Part shown: positions 26,219 through 35,007 of the stretch, piece after piece
Layout of the letters: the number at the start of each line of letters is the position of its first letter
How positions within the stretch are numbered: the stretch's first letter is position 1
Assembly (NCBI GenBank): GCA_964615335.1
Contig: CAZTMT010000005.1
Location: 62,001-126,000, forward strand
Direction: 5' to 3'
From: HR10 sp964615335
Lineage (GTDB): Bacteria; Acidobacteriota; Blastocatellia; HR10
Length of the DNA stretch: 64,000 nt
Made by a program: the position numbers and the translations under genes
The notes under the pieces: model-generated
What the model was told of the DNA's origin: nothing
What the model saw: the letters and a program-made list of their open reading frames with translations, nothing else
Databases searched by the model: none

Positions 26219-27379
26219 GTGAGCGGCGTTGAGGTCGTGGTGGAGAAAGTCGTCTACGGGGGGGAGGGGTTGGCCCGTCACCAGGGACGCGCGCTTTTCA
26301 TCCCCTATGTGGCGGCCGGGGAGCGCGTCCTGGTCGAGATCGTTCAGGAACGCGCCCAATGGGCGCGCGCGCGCGTTCAACAGGTGATCGAGGCGTCTGC
26401 CGATCGTCGCGTTCCTCCGTGCCCCTACTATGGGGTCTGCGGGGGATGCCAACTGCAGCATCTTCAGTATGCCGCTCAACGGCGCGTCAAGCTGGATTTC
26501 ATTCGAGAATCACTCGCGCGGCTGGGGGGGATTTCCTGGGATCGGGAGATCCCGATCCTCTCGGCGGAGGAGTTCCACTATCGGCTTCGCGCGCAGTTGA
26601 AGGTTCGTGTCTCCGAAGAGAGCGTCCAGTTCGGCTATTATCGGCCCGCGTCGCACGAGATATGCGCCGTGGACGCCTGTCCGCTTCTCAGCCCGGAGCT
26701 GAATGCCGCTCTGGAGCGCCTCCGCCGTGAGCCTCCGGAGCGTTTTGCCTCTGTGCGCACGATGGCTCTCGCTCACGGAGAGGATGGGCGCATCTCCGTT
26801 CATCCTTCGGATCGGCCCTCTCAGGTCCTCTGGACGGTCGGGGCGTTCACCTACAGGTTCGACGCGCGGGTGTTTTTTCAAGCGAATCGGTTTCTGCTGA
26901 GCGAGCTCCAGCGGCTCGTCGTGGAGGGGGAGGAGGGCGAGCGCGCGCTGGACCTCTTTTGCGGCGTGGGGTTTTTCACTTTGCCTTTGGCCCGGCGCTT
27001 CGCCGAGGTCGTGGGCGTCGAGAGCGACGCGCGCGCTGTGGCCTGGGCGCGTCGGAATGCGCGGGAGAACGGGGTGACGAATTGTCGCTTCGTGTGCGAT
27101 CGAGCTGAAGTCTGGCTCGCGCGGGAGGGTGCGCGGTGGAGTTCGGTGGATCTGGTCGTGCTGGACCCTCCGCGCGAGGGAGCGACGCGCGCTCTGCGTG
27201 ACGCCCTGCTGCGCCTGGCGCCTCGGCGGATCATTTATGTCTCCTGTAATCCGACGACGCTGGCGCGAGATCTGAAGGTCCTGCGGGCGGGCGGATATGT
27301 GCTCGCATCGCTTGTGGCGCTGGATCTTTTCCCGCAGACGTTTCACATTGAAACGGTCGCCACGCTGCACCACACGTGA
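26219..27379 (+). CDS. rlmD: 23S rRNA (uracil-5)-methyltransferase, RumA/RlmD type
   Basis: 386-residue SAM-dependent RNA methyltransferase, probably modifying U1939-equivalent of 23S rRNA. It begins with a TRAM domain (VEKVVYGGEGLARHQGR). A [4Fe-4S] set follows: Cys68, Cys74, Cys77 (CPYYGVCGGC) and Cys154 (DACPLL). The methyltransferase domain has DLFCGVGFFTLPLA, VVLDPPREGA, the catalytic cysteine in YVSCNPTTLARDL, and the terminal HIETVATL. The GTG at 26219 is preferred because AGGAG stands 8 nt upstream; a GTG at 26183 gives 12 more residues. Specificity (U747, U1939 or tRNA U54) cannot be separated by eye. Confidence 0.88.
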   Translation: MSGVEVVVEKVVYGGEGLARHQGRALFIPYVAAGERVLVEIVQERAQWARARVQQVIEASADRRVPPCPYYGVCGGCQLQHLQYAAQRRVKLDFIRESLARLGGISWDREIPILSAEEFHYRLRAQLKVRVSEESVQFGYYRPASHEICAVDACPLLSPELNAALERLRREPPERFASVRTMALAHGEDGRISVHPSDRPSQVLWTVGAFTYRFDARVFFQANRFLLSELQRLVVEGEEGERALDLFCGVGFFTLPLARRFAEVVGVESDARAVAWARRNARENGVTNCRFVCDRAEVWLAREGARWSSVDLVVLDPPREGATRALRDALLRLAPRRIIYVSCNPTTLARDLKVLRAGGYVLASLVALDLFPQTFHIETVATLHHT

Positions 27380-27391
27380 CACGGGGAGCGG

Positions 27392-27421
27392 TTGACGCTT
27401 CCCCGGAGCCGTCGGCATAAT
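27392..27421 (+). promoter_or_regulatory. Predicted promoter of serA
   Basis: -35 TTGACG (27392-27397), 18 nt spacer, -10 CATAAT (27416-27421), giving a leader of about 25 nt before the serA ATG. Confidence 0.55.
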
Positions 27422-27453
27422 GAAAGGAGTCTTCCAACTGTCGGAGAGCGGCA

Positions 27454-29037
27454 ATGAGGATCTTAGTGGCCGAGACGATCGCTTCGGCAGGCATTGAGGC
27501 TTTGAGAGAAGCCGGATGGGATGTGGACGTGCGCGCGGCGCTCTCCCCCTCGGACCTGGTGGAGATCATTGGAGACTACGATGCCCTGATCGTGCGCAGC
27601 CAAACGCGCGTGACAGCCCGTGCGATTCACGCGGCGAAGCGTTTGAAGGTGATCGGTCGAGCGGGAGCTGGCGTGGACAATATTGACCTGGAAGCGGCGA
27701 CAGCGCGAGGCATCCTCGTCATGAATACACCGGGCAGTAACAGCGTGAGCGTCGCCGAGCATACGCTGGGGCTGATTCTCAGTCTGATGCGCCACCTGGT
27801 CGAAGCCAACGCTTCGGTGAAGCGCGGGGAATGGGAGCGGAAACTCTTCCTCGGACGCGAGGTGAGGGGGAAGACACTGGGCCTCATCGGTTTGGGGAAA
27901 GTCGGTCAGGAAGTGGCCAAGCGAGCGAAGGCGTTCGGCATGATTGTGATCGCTCATGATCCCTTCATCTCGGAGAAGATCGCTCAGGATCTCGACGTGC
28001 GGCTCGTCTCATGGGAGGATCTGTTGGCGACCTCCGACATCATCTCGCTGCATGCGGCCCTGACGCGCGCGACACGAGGGATGATCAATCGGGAGGCGAT
28101 CGCGCGGATGAAGCCGGGCGTGATCCTCATCAATACGGCGCGCGGCGAGCTGGTGGATGAGGAGGCGCTGCTCGAAGGCCTCGAGTCGGGGCGCATCGCC
28201 AGGGCAGGATTAGACGTCTTCGCCGAGGAGCCTCCGCGCCATCGTCGGCTCGTCGAACATCCTCGCGTTCTGGCGACGCCGCACGTCGGAGCCTCCACGG
28301 TCGAGGCGCAGGAGCAGGTGGGATTGGAGATCGCTCTGCAGGTGCGCGATTACCTGCAGTCGGGCGTCATTCGCAATGCCGTGAACTTCCCCGCACTGGC
28401 TCCCGAGGACATGCCGCGGCTCAGTCCCTTCCTCACATTGGGCGAGAAACTGGGGGCCTTCATCGCCCAGATCGCGCGCGTGCGCACAAGTGAGATTGGC
28501 ATTCGCTACTATGGAGAGCTGAACCATGTGAACGTCTACCCCATCACGAACGCCGTCCTCTGCGGCATCCTCCGGCAAATGCTCGATGAGGAGGTGAACC
28601 TCATCAACGCGCGGGCGAAGGCCGAGGAGCGGAACATCGAGGTCATCGAAACGCGAAGCGGGCGCGCGCGCAGCTATGCCCACCTGATCAGCGTGCAGTT
28701 GCGCGACGGGCAAGGAAATGTTGATTGGGTCGAGGGAACGGCGCTGCACCAGGAGAACCTGCGCCTGGTCTCCATTGACGGAGTGAGCCTGGACATCCCC
28801 CTCTCGCCCTATATGCTCCTTGTGCGCAACGCGGATGTGCCCGGAGTGATCGGACGCATCGGGACGATCCTCGGAGAGGCGGGAGTGAATATCGGGAACT
28901 TCGCTCTGGCGCGCGATCCGACTCGGTCCCAGGCCATCGGAATCCTCACTCTGGATTCGCCGATCCCCGAAGACGTGGTGGCGGAGATTCGGAGAATTCC
29001 CGCCGTCTCCGATGCGCGGATCATCCTTTTGGCGTGA
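27454..29037 (+). CDS. serA: D-3-phosphoglycerate dehydrogenase
   Basis: 527-residue first enzyme of phosphoserine-route serine synthesis, oxidising 3-phosphoglycerate with NAD+. Long type I form: nucleotide-binding GLGKVG (146-151), and catalytic Arg230 (NTARGELVDE), Glu259 (FAEEPP) and His277 (TPHVGAST). An intervening ASB-like domain (about 325-450) precedes a C-terminal ACT domain (about 455-527, RNADVPGVIGRIGTILGE) likely to mediate serine feedback. The gene has its own promoter and starts a run of three close genes with the antiporter and the zinc enzyme, although function does not obviously link them. Confidence 0.96.
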   Translation: MRILVAETIASAGIEALREAGWDVDVRAALSPSDLVEIIGDYDALIVRSQTRVTARAIHAAKRLKVIGRAGAGVDNIDLEAATARGILVMNTPGSNSVSVAEHTLGLILSLMRHLVEANASVKRGEWERKLFLGREVRGKTLGLIGLGKVGQEVAKRAKAFGMIVIAHDPFISEKIAQDLDVRLVSWEDLLATSDIISLHAALTRATRGMINREAIARMKPGVILINTARGELVDEEALLEGLESGRIARAGLDVFAEEPPRHRRLVEHPRVLATPHVGASTVEAQEQVGLEIALQVRDYLQSGVIRNAVNFPALAPEDMPRLSPFLTLGEKLGAFIAQIARVRTSEIGIRYYGELNHVNVYPITNAVLCGILRQMLDEEVNLINARAKAEERNIEVIETRSGRARSYAHLISVQLRDGQGNVDWVEGTALHQENLRLVSIDGVSLDIPLSPYMLLVRNADVPGVIGRIGTILGEAGVNIGNFALARDPTRSQAIGILTLDSPIPEDVVAEIRRIPAVSDARIILLA

Positions 29038-29052
29038 GAGAGAGGGGAACTT

Positions 29053-30321
29053 ATGGAGATCGCTCTGGCTATCGGTTTCGTCGGGCTGCTCGTCTTTCTG
29101 GCGCACTTGTTCTCGGCCCTCTTTGAGCGCACGCGCGTTCCCGATGTGCTCCCTTTGGTCTTCCTCGGCCTTCTTCTGGGCCCGATATTGCGCGTGATCA
29201 CTCCGGAAGCCTTCGGCAAGGTTGGTCCCATCTTCACGACGATCTCGCTGGTTGTCATTCTCTTCCAGAGCGGACTCGGGCTGAATCCCGCGGTCCTTCG
29301 CGAATCATTCCTGCCGGGGATTCGCATCACGAGCCTGAACTTTGTCGGGAGCGTCGTGGCCGTGGCCGTCATCGCTGTTTTTGGGCTGCGGATGTCCGCG
29401 CTCGAAGGGATCCTTTTAGGAGCGATCCTAGGGGGCACTTCGTCGGCCGTGGTTATTCCGCTCATCGGAAGGCTCTCTTTGCGGCCCGAGACGCGCGTCG
29501 CCCTTCTTCTGGAATCTACGTTCAGCGATGTGTTGTGTATCGTGACGACGCTGGCCCTCCTTCAAGCCATTCGCTATCACGAACTGAGGCCGACCGTGAT
29601 GGTGGGTCAGCTCCTCTCGTCGTTCCTCATGGCGGCCATCATTGGAGCTCTCGCGGCGCTCTTCTGGTCCGCCGTTTTGCAGCGGGTCCGGCAACTGGAG
29701 AACAGCATCTTCCTCACCCCGGCTTTCGTCTTCATCATCTTCAGCCTGGCCGAGATGCTCGGCTACAGCGGGGCGATCGCCGCGCTGGTGTTCGGTATTG
29801 TCTTGGGAAACATTCAGAATTTGCCCTTTCCTGTGCTTCAGAACTTCCTGCGCGGACGCGCTGTCCAGCTCGACCAGGTCGAAAAGTCCTTTTTCTCCGA
29901 GGTCGTCTTCCTGCTGAAGACGTTCTTCTTCGTCTACATTGGGCTATCCATTCGCCTGACGGATCTCAGGCTCTTTGCGCTTGGGGTGGGGGTAACGATC
30001 GTTCTTTTCCTCGTTCGCATTCCTGTGGTGCGAGGGGCGCTGGGGAGAGCCAGCAGAGGATTTGATGGAGCGCTCGCGGCGGTGATGATCCCCAAAGGGT
30101 TGGCGGCGGCCGTGCTCGCGTCACTGCCCGCTCAGGCGGGCGTGGGGAAGGGGATGATCATTCAAGATGTCGTTTATGCGGTGATTCTGCTGAGCATCCT
30201 GGGGACGGCGTTTCTCACCCTTTTGCTCGAAAAGGGGATTCTCCGAGAGCCGTACGCTTCCCTGTTTCCCTCAGAAGAAGCTCAGCTTTCGGCGAACGCT
30301 TCCGGAGAAGGGGATTCGTGA
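29053..30321 (+). CDS. Cation:proton antiporter, CPA1/NhaP-like
   Basis: 422-residue inner-membrane protein with about 12 hydrophobic helices, predicted to exchange Na+ or K+ for H+. The TM4-like stretch is LGGTSSAVVIPLIG and the ion site is LESTFSDVLCIV. Asp159 is present, but the preceding residue is Ser158, where CPA1 antiporters usually carry Asn and CPA2 members Asp. The later half has YSGAIAALVFGIVLGN and MIPKGLAAAVLA. It starts 15 nt after serA and overlaps the next gene by 4 nt. The short hydrophilic tail has no TrkA domain. This is a different type from the antiporter at 1-887. Confidence 0.87.
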   Translation: MEIALAIGFVGLLVFLAHLFSALFERTRVPDVLPLVFLGLLLGPILRVITPEAFGKVGPIFTTISLVVILFQSGLGLNPAVLRESFLPGIRITSLNFVGSVVAVAVIAVFGLRMSALEGILLGAILGGTSSAVVIPLIGRLSLRPETRVALLLESTFSDVLCIVTTLALLQAIRYHELRPTVMVGQLLSSFLMAAIIGALAALFWSAVLQRVRQLENSIFLTPAFVFIIFSLAEMLGYSGAIAALVFGIVLGNIQNLPFPVLQNFLRGRAVQLDQVEKSFFSEVVFLLKTFFFVYIGLSIRLTDLRLFALGVGVTIVLFLVRIPVVRGALGRASRGFDGALAAVMIPKGLAAAVLASLPAQAGVGKGMIIQDVVYAVILLSILGTAFLTLLLEKGILREPYASLFPSEEAQLSANASGEGDS

Positions 30322-31292
30322 GGGGCCGAGCTTTTGGCGTTCTGATCGTCCTGTTTCTCACGGCTCCCCGCGCGGGGGCCTGGGGGGAGAAAGGGCATCG
30401 TCTGGTCAATCGGCTGGCTGCGCAGTCGCTCCCGCGGGAGATGCCTGCATTCTTCCGACGGGCTGTGGGAGAGCTTGAATATCTCGGATACGATCCCGAC
30501 CGCTGGCGCTCTCCGGAGGAGCCGACACTTGGCGCTGTGAACCCACCCGATCATTTCATCGACCTCGAATACGTGGAGGGGTGGACGCTGCCGCCGGATC
30601 GGTATCAGTTCATGCATGCGCTCCTGGAGCGCGGAGTCTTGCGAGGCGATGTGACGCTCGCCCGCATCGGGTATTTGCCTTATCGGATTGTCGAGCTGAC
30701 GGAGCTGCTCCGCCGCCAGTTCCGACTCTGGAGGCAGGCGCCGCGAGGCACGGCGCGCCAGGGGATCGAGCGGCGCCAGATCGAGCAGAATATCCTCTTC
30801 ATCGCCGGCATACTCGGACATTTTGTCGCCGATGGGGCTCAGCCCCAGCACACGACGGTCCATTACGATGGATGGAATACGGCATGGGCGCCGAATCCGC
30901 GCGGATATACGACCGAGCGGGGGATTCATCTTCGCTTCGAGAACGATTTCGTGAACGAAGCCCTTCGAGAATCCGACGTGCGACCGCTTGTGAAGCCGCC
31001 TCGCCGGCTCGGACCTCTCTTGGAAGAGACGATGTCCTATCTGCGCGCATCGCGGGCGCTTGTCGAGCAGCTTTATGAACTGGATCGCGAGGGCGGTTTC
31101 ACTCCCGGATCAGCTCATCCCAGGGCGAAACGCTTCGTCGCCGAACGCTTGGCCGCAGCGGCCCATATGCTCGCGAGCCTGTGGTATACGGCGTGGGTGG
31201 AGAGTCGCAGCGAGTCGCTTCCCCCGACGACCAGTCGTGTGAGCGAAATCCGGCGCCCCTTGGGACGAACGCCGCAGTCGGCTGCTCGATGA
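30318..31292 (+). CDS. Secreted S1/P1 nuclease- or phospholipase-C-like zinc enzyme
   Basis: 324-residue exported protein. A signal peptide (VLIVLFLTAPRAGA) would leave Trp22 as the mature N-terminus in WGEKGHRL. A free N-terminal Trp plus nearby His is the zinc-binding start of S1/P1 nucleases and phospholipase C. Further candidate ligands are PPDHFID and GHFVADGAQPQHTTVHYDGW. The GTG start overlaps the antiporter stop as GTGA with GGAGAAGGGG upstream, so translation is coupled. The C-terminal 40 residues are low in predicted structure. Nuclease against phospholipase activity cannot be told from sequence. Confidence 0.8.
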   Translation: MRGRAFGVLIVLFLTAPRAGAWGEKGHRLVNRLAAQSLPREMPAFFRRAVGELEYLGYDPDRWRSPEEPTLGAVNPPDHFIDLEYVEGWTLPPDRYQFMHALLERGVLRGDVTLARIGYLPYRIVELTELLRRQFRLWRQAPRGTARQGIERRQIEQNILFIAGILGHFVADGAQPQHTTVHYDGWNTAWAPNPRGYTTERGIHLRFENDFVNEALRESDVRPLVKPPRRLGPLLEETMSYLRASRALVEQLYELDREGGFTPGSAHPRAKRFVAERLAAAAHMLASLWYTAWVESRSESLPPTTSRVSEIRRPLGRTPQSAAR

Positions 31293-31346
31293 CGACGGGG
31301 AATAGTCCGCACGCCGACTTCTGCTCTATCCGAGGCGAATGCACCC

Positions 31347-32939
31347 TCAGAGGGGCTTCGACACCGCGTTCTCCTCAGGCGTCGGCGGGCCCCAGCCTCC
31401 CCCTCCGGGCGTGCGAATGGAGATCACGTCGCCCTTTTTCACGCGGAGGTTGACTTTTCCGGGCAGCCGATGCTCGACCCCATCGGAGATCAGGACGTTC
31501 TCTCCCGGTTGGCCGGGCTCCCCTCCTTGAAGCCCATAGGGGGCGAAGCGGCGACGCTCGGAGAGGATAGCCACATCGGCATCGGTGAGAAATTCGATCT
31601 CGCGGATGATCCCATCCCCCCCTCGATAGCGTCCTCTTCCTCCGGAGCCCGCGCGCAGGCTGTAGCGACGGACGCGCACGGGCAGGGCGTATTCGAGAGC
31701 CTCGATCGGCGTATTGAGCGAATTCGTCATGTGCGTATGCACGCCGCTGTCACCGTCCCCTTGGGGGCTCGCTCCCATCCCTCCGGCGATCGTCTCGTAG
31801 TACGCGAAGGGAGCACCGGTGCGGGGATCCAGGCCTCCGATCGTGAAGTTGTTCATCGTGCCGCTGCTGGCCGCGGGGATCACCTCGGGGAGCGCCGGCG
31901 CCAGAGCCTTCAGCAGGACATCCACGATGCGCTGTGAGGTCTCGACATTCCCGGCGGCGACCGGAGCCGGGAAGACGGCGTTCACCACAGTCCCTTCGGG
32001 CGCGATGACCGTGATCGGAGCGAGCACGCCCGCGTTTGCGGGAATGTCGCCTCCGGTGATCGCGCGGAAGACGTAGTACACCGCCGAGAGCGTGATCGCG
32101 TAGACGGCGTTGACGTTCCCCCGCGTCTGGGGATCCGAACCGGTGAAATCCACCAGGGCCGAATCCCCGCGAATCCGAATCGTGACGCGGATGCGAACGG
32201 GCTCACCGGTGATCCCATCATCATCCAGATAGTCTTCAGCCGTGTACTCTCCATCGGGGATCGTCTCGATCCGCTTGCGCACCATGCGCTCGGCATAGGC
32301 GTACAGCTCGCGCATGTAGAGGGCGATCTCTTCCACGCCGTATTTGGCGATCATCTCGCGCAGGCGTCTTTCGCCCGTGCGATTGGCCGCCAGTTGCGCC
32401 GTCAGATCGCCTTCGCGTTCGACCGGCGTGCGCACATTGGCCAGAATCAGGCGCAGGACGGAGCGATTGAGTTCTCCGCGTTCGTAGAGCTTGATCGGGG
32501 GGATGCGCAGACCTTCCTGAAAGATCTCGGTCGAAAGCGGCATCGAGCCGGCCGATATTCCGCCGATATCGGCGTGATGAGCGCGGTTGGCCACGTAGAA
32601 GAAAGGTCTCCCTTCGACGTAGACAGCCGAGACCAGAGTCACATCCGGCAGATGCGTCCCTCCCTCGTAGGGGTCGTTGAGCGCGACGACATCACCGGGT
32701 TCCAGGACGGCGGCTTCCAGAGCCTTCTTCACGGACATGGGCATCGAGCCCAGATGCACGGGCATGTGATCCCCTTGAGCGATCAAGCGTCCCTCTCCGT
32801 CGAAGAGGGCGCACGAGTAATCGCGCCGCTCTTTGATATTGGACGAGAAGGCCGTGCGCCGCAACGTCACGCCCATCTCCTCAGCGATCGAGATGAAAAG
32901 CGATTTGAAGATCTCCAGCTTGATGGGATCGCCCGGCAT
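31347..32939 (-). CDS. hyuB: Hydantoinase/5-oxoprolinase B-type subunit
   Basis: 530-residue cytoplasmic subunit working with the A subunit in ATP-dependent opening of cyclic amides (hydantoins, 5-oxoproline), or in related ketone carboxylases. Family marks are RRTAFSSNIKERRDYSCA near the N-terminus, GDVVALNDPYEGGTHLPD, the His-rich VANRAHHADIGG, and GGMGASPQGDGDSGVHTHM. The ATG at 32939 lies 2 nt past the A-subunit stop and has GGGAGG upstream. A longer open frame to 33608 exists only because it runs through hyuA. Exact substrate is inferred from context only. Confidence 0.93.
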   Translation of the reverse strand: MPGDPIKLEIFKSLFISIAEEMGVTLRRTAFSSNIKERRDYSCALFDGEGRLIAQGDHMPVHLGSMPMSVKKALEAAVLEPGDVVALNDPYEGGTHLPDVTLVSAVYVEGRPFFYVANRAHHADIGGISAGSMPLSTEIFQEGLRIPPIKLYERGELNRSVLRLILANVRTPVEREGDLTAQLAANRTGERRLREMIAKYGVEEIALYMRELYAYAERMVRKRIETIPDGEYTAEDYLDDDGITGEPVRIRVTIRIRGDSALVDFTGSDPQTRGNVNAVYAITLSAVYYVFRAITGGDIPANAGVLAPITVIAPEGTVVNAVFPAPVAAGNVETSQRIVDVLLKALAPALPEVIPAASSGTMNNFTIGGLDPRTGAPFAYYETIAGGMGASPQGDGDSGVHTHMTNSLNTPIEALEYALPVRVRRYSLRAGSGGRGRYRGGDGIIREIEFLTDADVAILSERRRFAPYGLQGGEPGQPGENVLISDGVEHRLPGKVNLRVKKGDVISIRTPGGGGWGPPTPEENAVSKPL

Positions 32940-32941
32940 GC

Positions 32942-34948
32942 TCAATCCTCCCGCGTGAGGATCACGTTCTCGTATTCGTCCACTTCGGCCCGCCATCGGG
33001 GCGGAACGACAATCGTCGCGCTGTATTCGAGAAGAATGGCTGGCCCGGTGAGCGTCGTGCCGGGAACAAGCGCGTCGCGCCAGTAAAAGGGCGTTTGTCG
33101 CTCGGACGGAGAGTCCCCCTCGCGAAAAGAGACCAGACGGAGTGCGAGAGGCTCCGCGGAGGAAGAAGCGCGCCGCTCTCTCGGGCGAAAGGTCGGCTTT
33201 TCGGTGATCCCACAGGCTCTCACGCGCACGGTGACCAGTTCGATCTTTCGCGTCCTGTCGGCGTAGCCGTAGCGGCGTTCGTGCGCGCGATGGAACGCGG
33301 CGGCCAGATCGGAGGTGAAGGGGAGCGAGAGTTCGAACGCTTGCCCGACGTACCGGAGGTCCACCAGCCGTTCGAGAAGAATGCGATCGGCGGAAAACCC
33401 TTCGTCCTGAAGCTCTCTTCGGGCGCGCTCTTCCAGGCGGGAGAATTCCGCCTCCACGCGTTCGGACTGGATCTCTTCTTGCGCGAGCATCACCGTCTGC
33501 GAATAGTCCTTCACGACGTCGGAGAGCAGAACACCGAGCGCCGAGAGCAGTCCCGGATGTTTCGGCACGAGAACGCGCGGGATCGAGAGCATCTCCGCGA
33601 GATCGCACGCATGGAGTCCCCCGGCGCCTCCGAAAGCGACCAGGGTGAAGTCGCGCGGATCGTATCCGCGCTCGATGGAGATGACCTTGATCGCCCGCGC
33701 CATGTTGGCGTTGGCGACGTCGAGAATTCCCAGGGCGATCTCCCGTTCCGAGGCCGGGCGAGGGAAGCGGCGGCGAAACGCTCGAAAGTATTCGGCAGTG
33801 CGCTCCCGATCCAGAGGCATCGTCCCGCCCAGGAACCGATCGGGATCCAGCCTCCCCAGAAGCAGATGGGCATCGGTGACGGTGATCTCTTCGCCGCGCC
33901 CATAGCAGACGGGTCCCGGATCCGCTCCAGCGCTTTCCGGGCCGACGCGCAAAGCTCCCCCGTCGTCCACGCGCGCAATGGATCCTCCGCCCGCGCCCAC
34001 GGTGTGAATATCAATGACGGGGATTCCGATGGGCATCTCGGCGACGCGGGCCTCCTGAGTCGTGCGAATCGCCCCGTCCACGAGACTGACATCGGTCGAA
34101 GTCCCCCCCATGTCGAAGGTGATGATCCGGGAGAGTCCGACGCACCGGGCAATGCCGAAAGCGCCGACCACACCTCCGGCCGGTCCCGAGAGCACTGTGC
34201 GCACCGGATGCTCGGCCGCCCCGCGGGCCGAGATGGACCCTCCGTTCGATTGCATGATGCGTAGCAGAACGCGCGCCTTTCCGGAGCGCGCCAGTCCTTC
34301 TTCCAGGCGCCCGATATACCGGCTCATCAGCGGCGCCAGGTAGGCATTGATGACCGTCGTCGACGTCCGTTCATATTCCCGAAATTCCGGCAGGATCTCG
34401 TGCGAGAGGGAGATCGGAAGGCCGAGATCGGCCAGAAGCTCGGCCGTCTCTCGCTCGTGCTTCGGTTCGAGAAAGGCGAACAGATAACACACGGCGATGG
34501 ATTCCACCCCCTGCTGCCGAAGCTCCGCGCGCACCTGACGCACGCGTTCCCGGTCCAGCGGAATGAGAATCTCTCCGGAAGAGGTCACGCGTTCGCGCAC
34601 GCCAAAGCGCAGCGATCGAGGGATGAGCGGCTTCGGACGCGAGGCCGTGAGCTGATAGAGTCCGGGCCGATTCTGTCGCCCGATCTCCAGGACGTCTTCG
34701 AACCCTTCGGTCGTCAAAAGCGCTGTACGCGCCCCTTTGCGTTCCAAAAGCGCATTGGTCCCGACGGTCGTTCCGTGAACCAGCTCAAAATCTCCGGCGC
34801 TCTCTCCGAGCAGTTCCCGCACGCCGGTGAGAACGGCCTCTTCAGGGCGCTTGGGCGTCGAAGGCACTTTCAGCGTCACCAGCTCTCCATCTCGCAGGAG
34901 AACGAAATCGGTGAACGTCCCTCCCGTGTCTACGCCAATTCGCCGCAT
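32942..34948 (-). CDS. hyuA: Hydantoinase/5-oxoprolinase A-type ATP-binding subunit
   Basis: 668-residue ATP-binding subunit of the hydantoinase A/oxoprolinase family. It opens with RRIGVDTGGTFTDFVLL, an actin-like phosphate loop, and has a second loop at ITFDMGGTSTDVSLVDG. TVGAGGGSIARVD and AFGGAGGLHACDLAE are family signatures. The ATG at 34948 follows GAGAGGAAG at suitable spacing; upstream sequence belongs to the spacer and the M14 gene. Translation is probably coupled with hyuB. The nearby M14, M61, transporter and receptor genes suggest it processes a cyclised amino acid such as pyroglutamate; N-methylhydantoin or acetone-type substrates are alternatives. Confidence 0.93.
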   Translation of the reverse strand: MRRIGVDTGGTFTDFVLLRDGELVTLKVPSTPKRPEEAVLTGVRELLGESAGDFELVHGTTVGTNALLERKGARTALLTTEGFEDVLEIGRQNRPGLYQLTASRPKPLIPRSLRFGVRERVTSSGEILIPLDRERVRQVRAELRQQGVESIAVCYLFAFLEPKHERETAELLADLGLPISLSHEILPEFREYERTSTTVINAYLAPLMSRYIGRLEEGLARSGKARVLLRIMQSNGGSISARGAAEHPVRTVLSGPAGGVVGAFGIARCVGLSRIITFDMGGTSTDVSLVDGAIRTTQEARVAEMPIGIPVIDIHTVGAGGGSIARVDDGGALRVGPESAGADPGPVCYGRGEEITVTDAHLLLGRLDPDRFLGGTMPLDRERTAEYFRAFRRRFPRPASEREIALGILDVANANMARAIKVISIERGYDPRDFTLVAFGGAGGLHACDLAEMLSIPRVLVPKHPGLLSALGVLLSDVVKDYSQTVMLAQEEIQSERVEAEFSRLEERARRELQDEGFSADRILLERLVDLRYVGQAFELSLPFTSDLAAAFHRAHERRYGYADRTRKIELVTVRVRACGITEKPTFRPRERRASSSAEPLALRLVSFREGDSPSERQTPFYWRDALVPGTTLTGPAILLEYSATIVVPPRWRAEVDEYENVILTRED

Positions 34949-35007
34949 CTTCTTCCTCTCATCCGGATCCTCGTCTGGTCTCTGTACTCCCTTCGCCGGC
35001 GCGGGTG

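Noticed and set aside
32940..33608. N-terminal extension of hyuB
   Set aside because: The extra frame lies entirely within hyuA, whose protein is clearly conserved there; the ATG at 32939 has a good ribosome-binding site.
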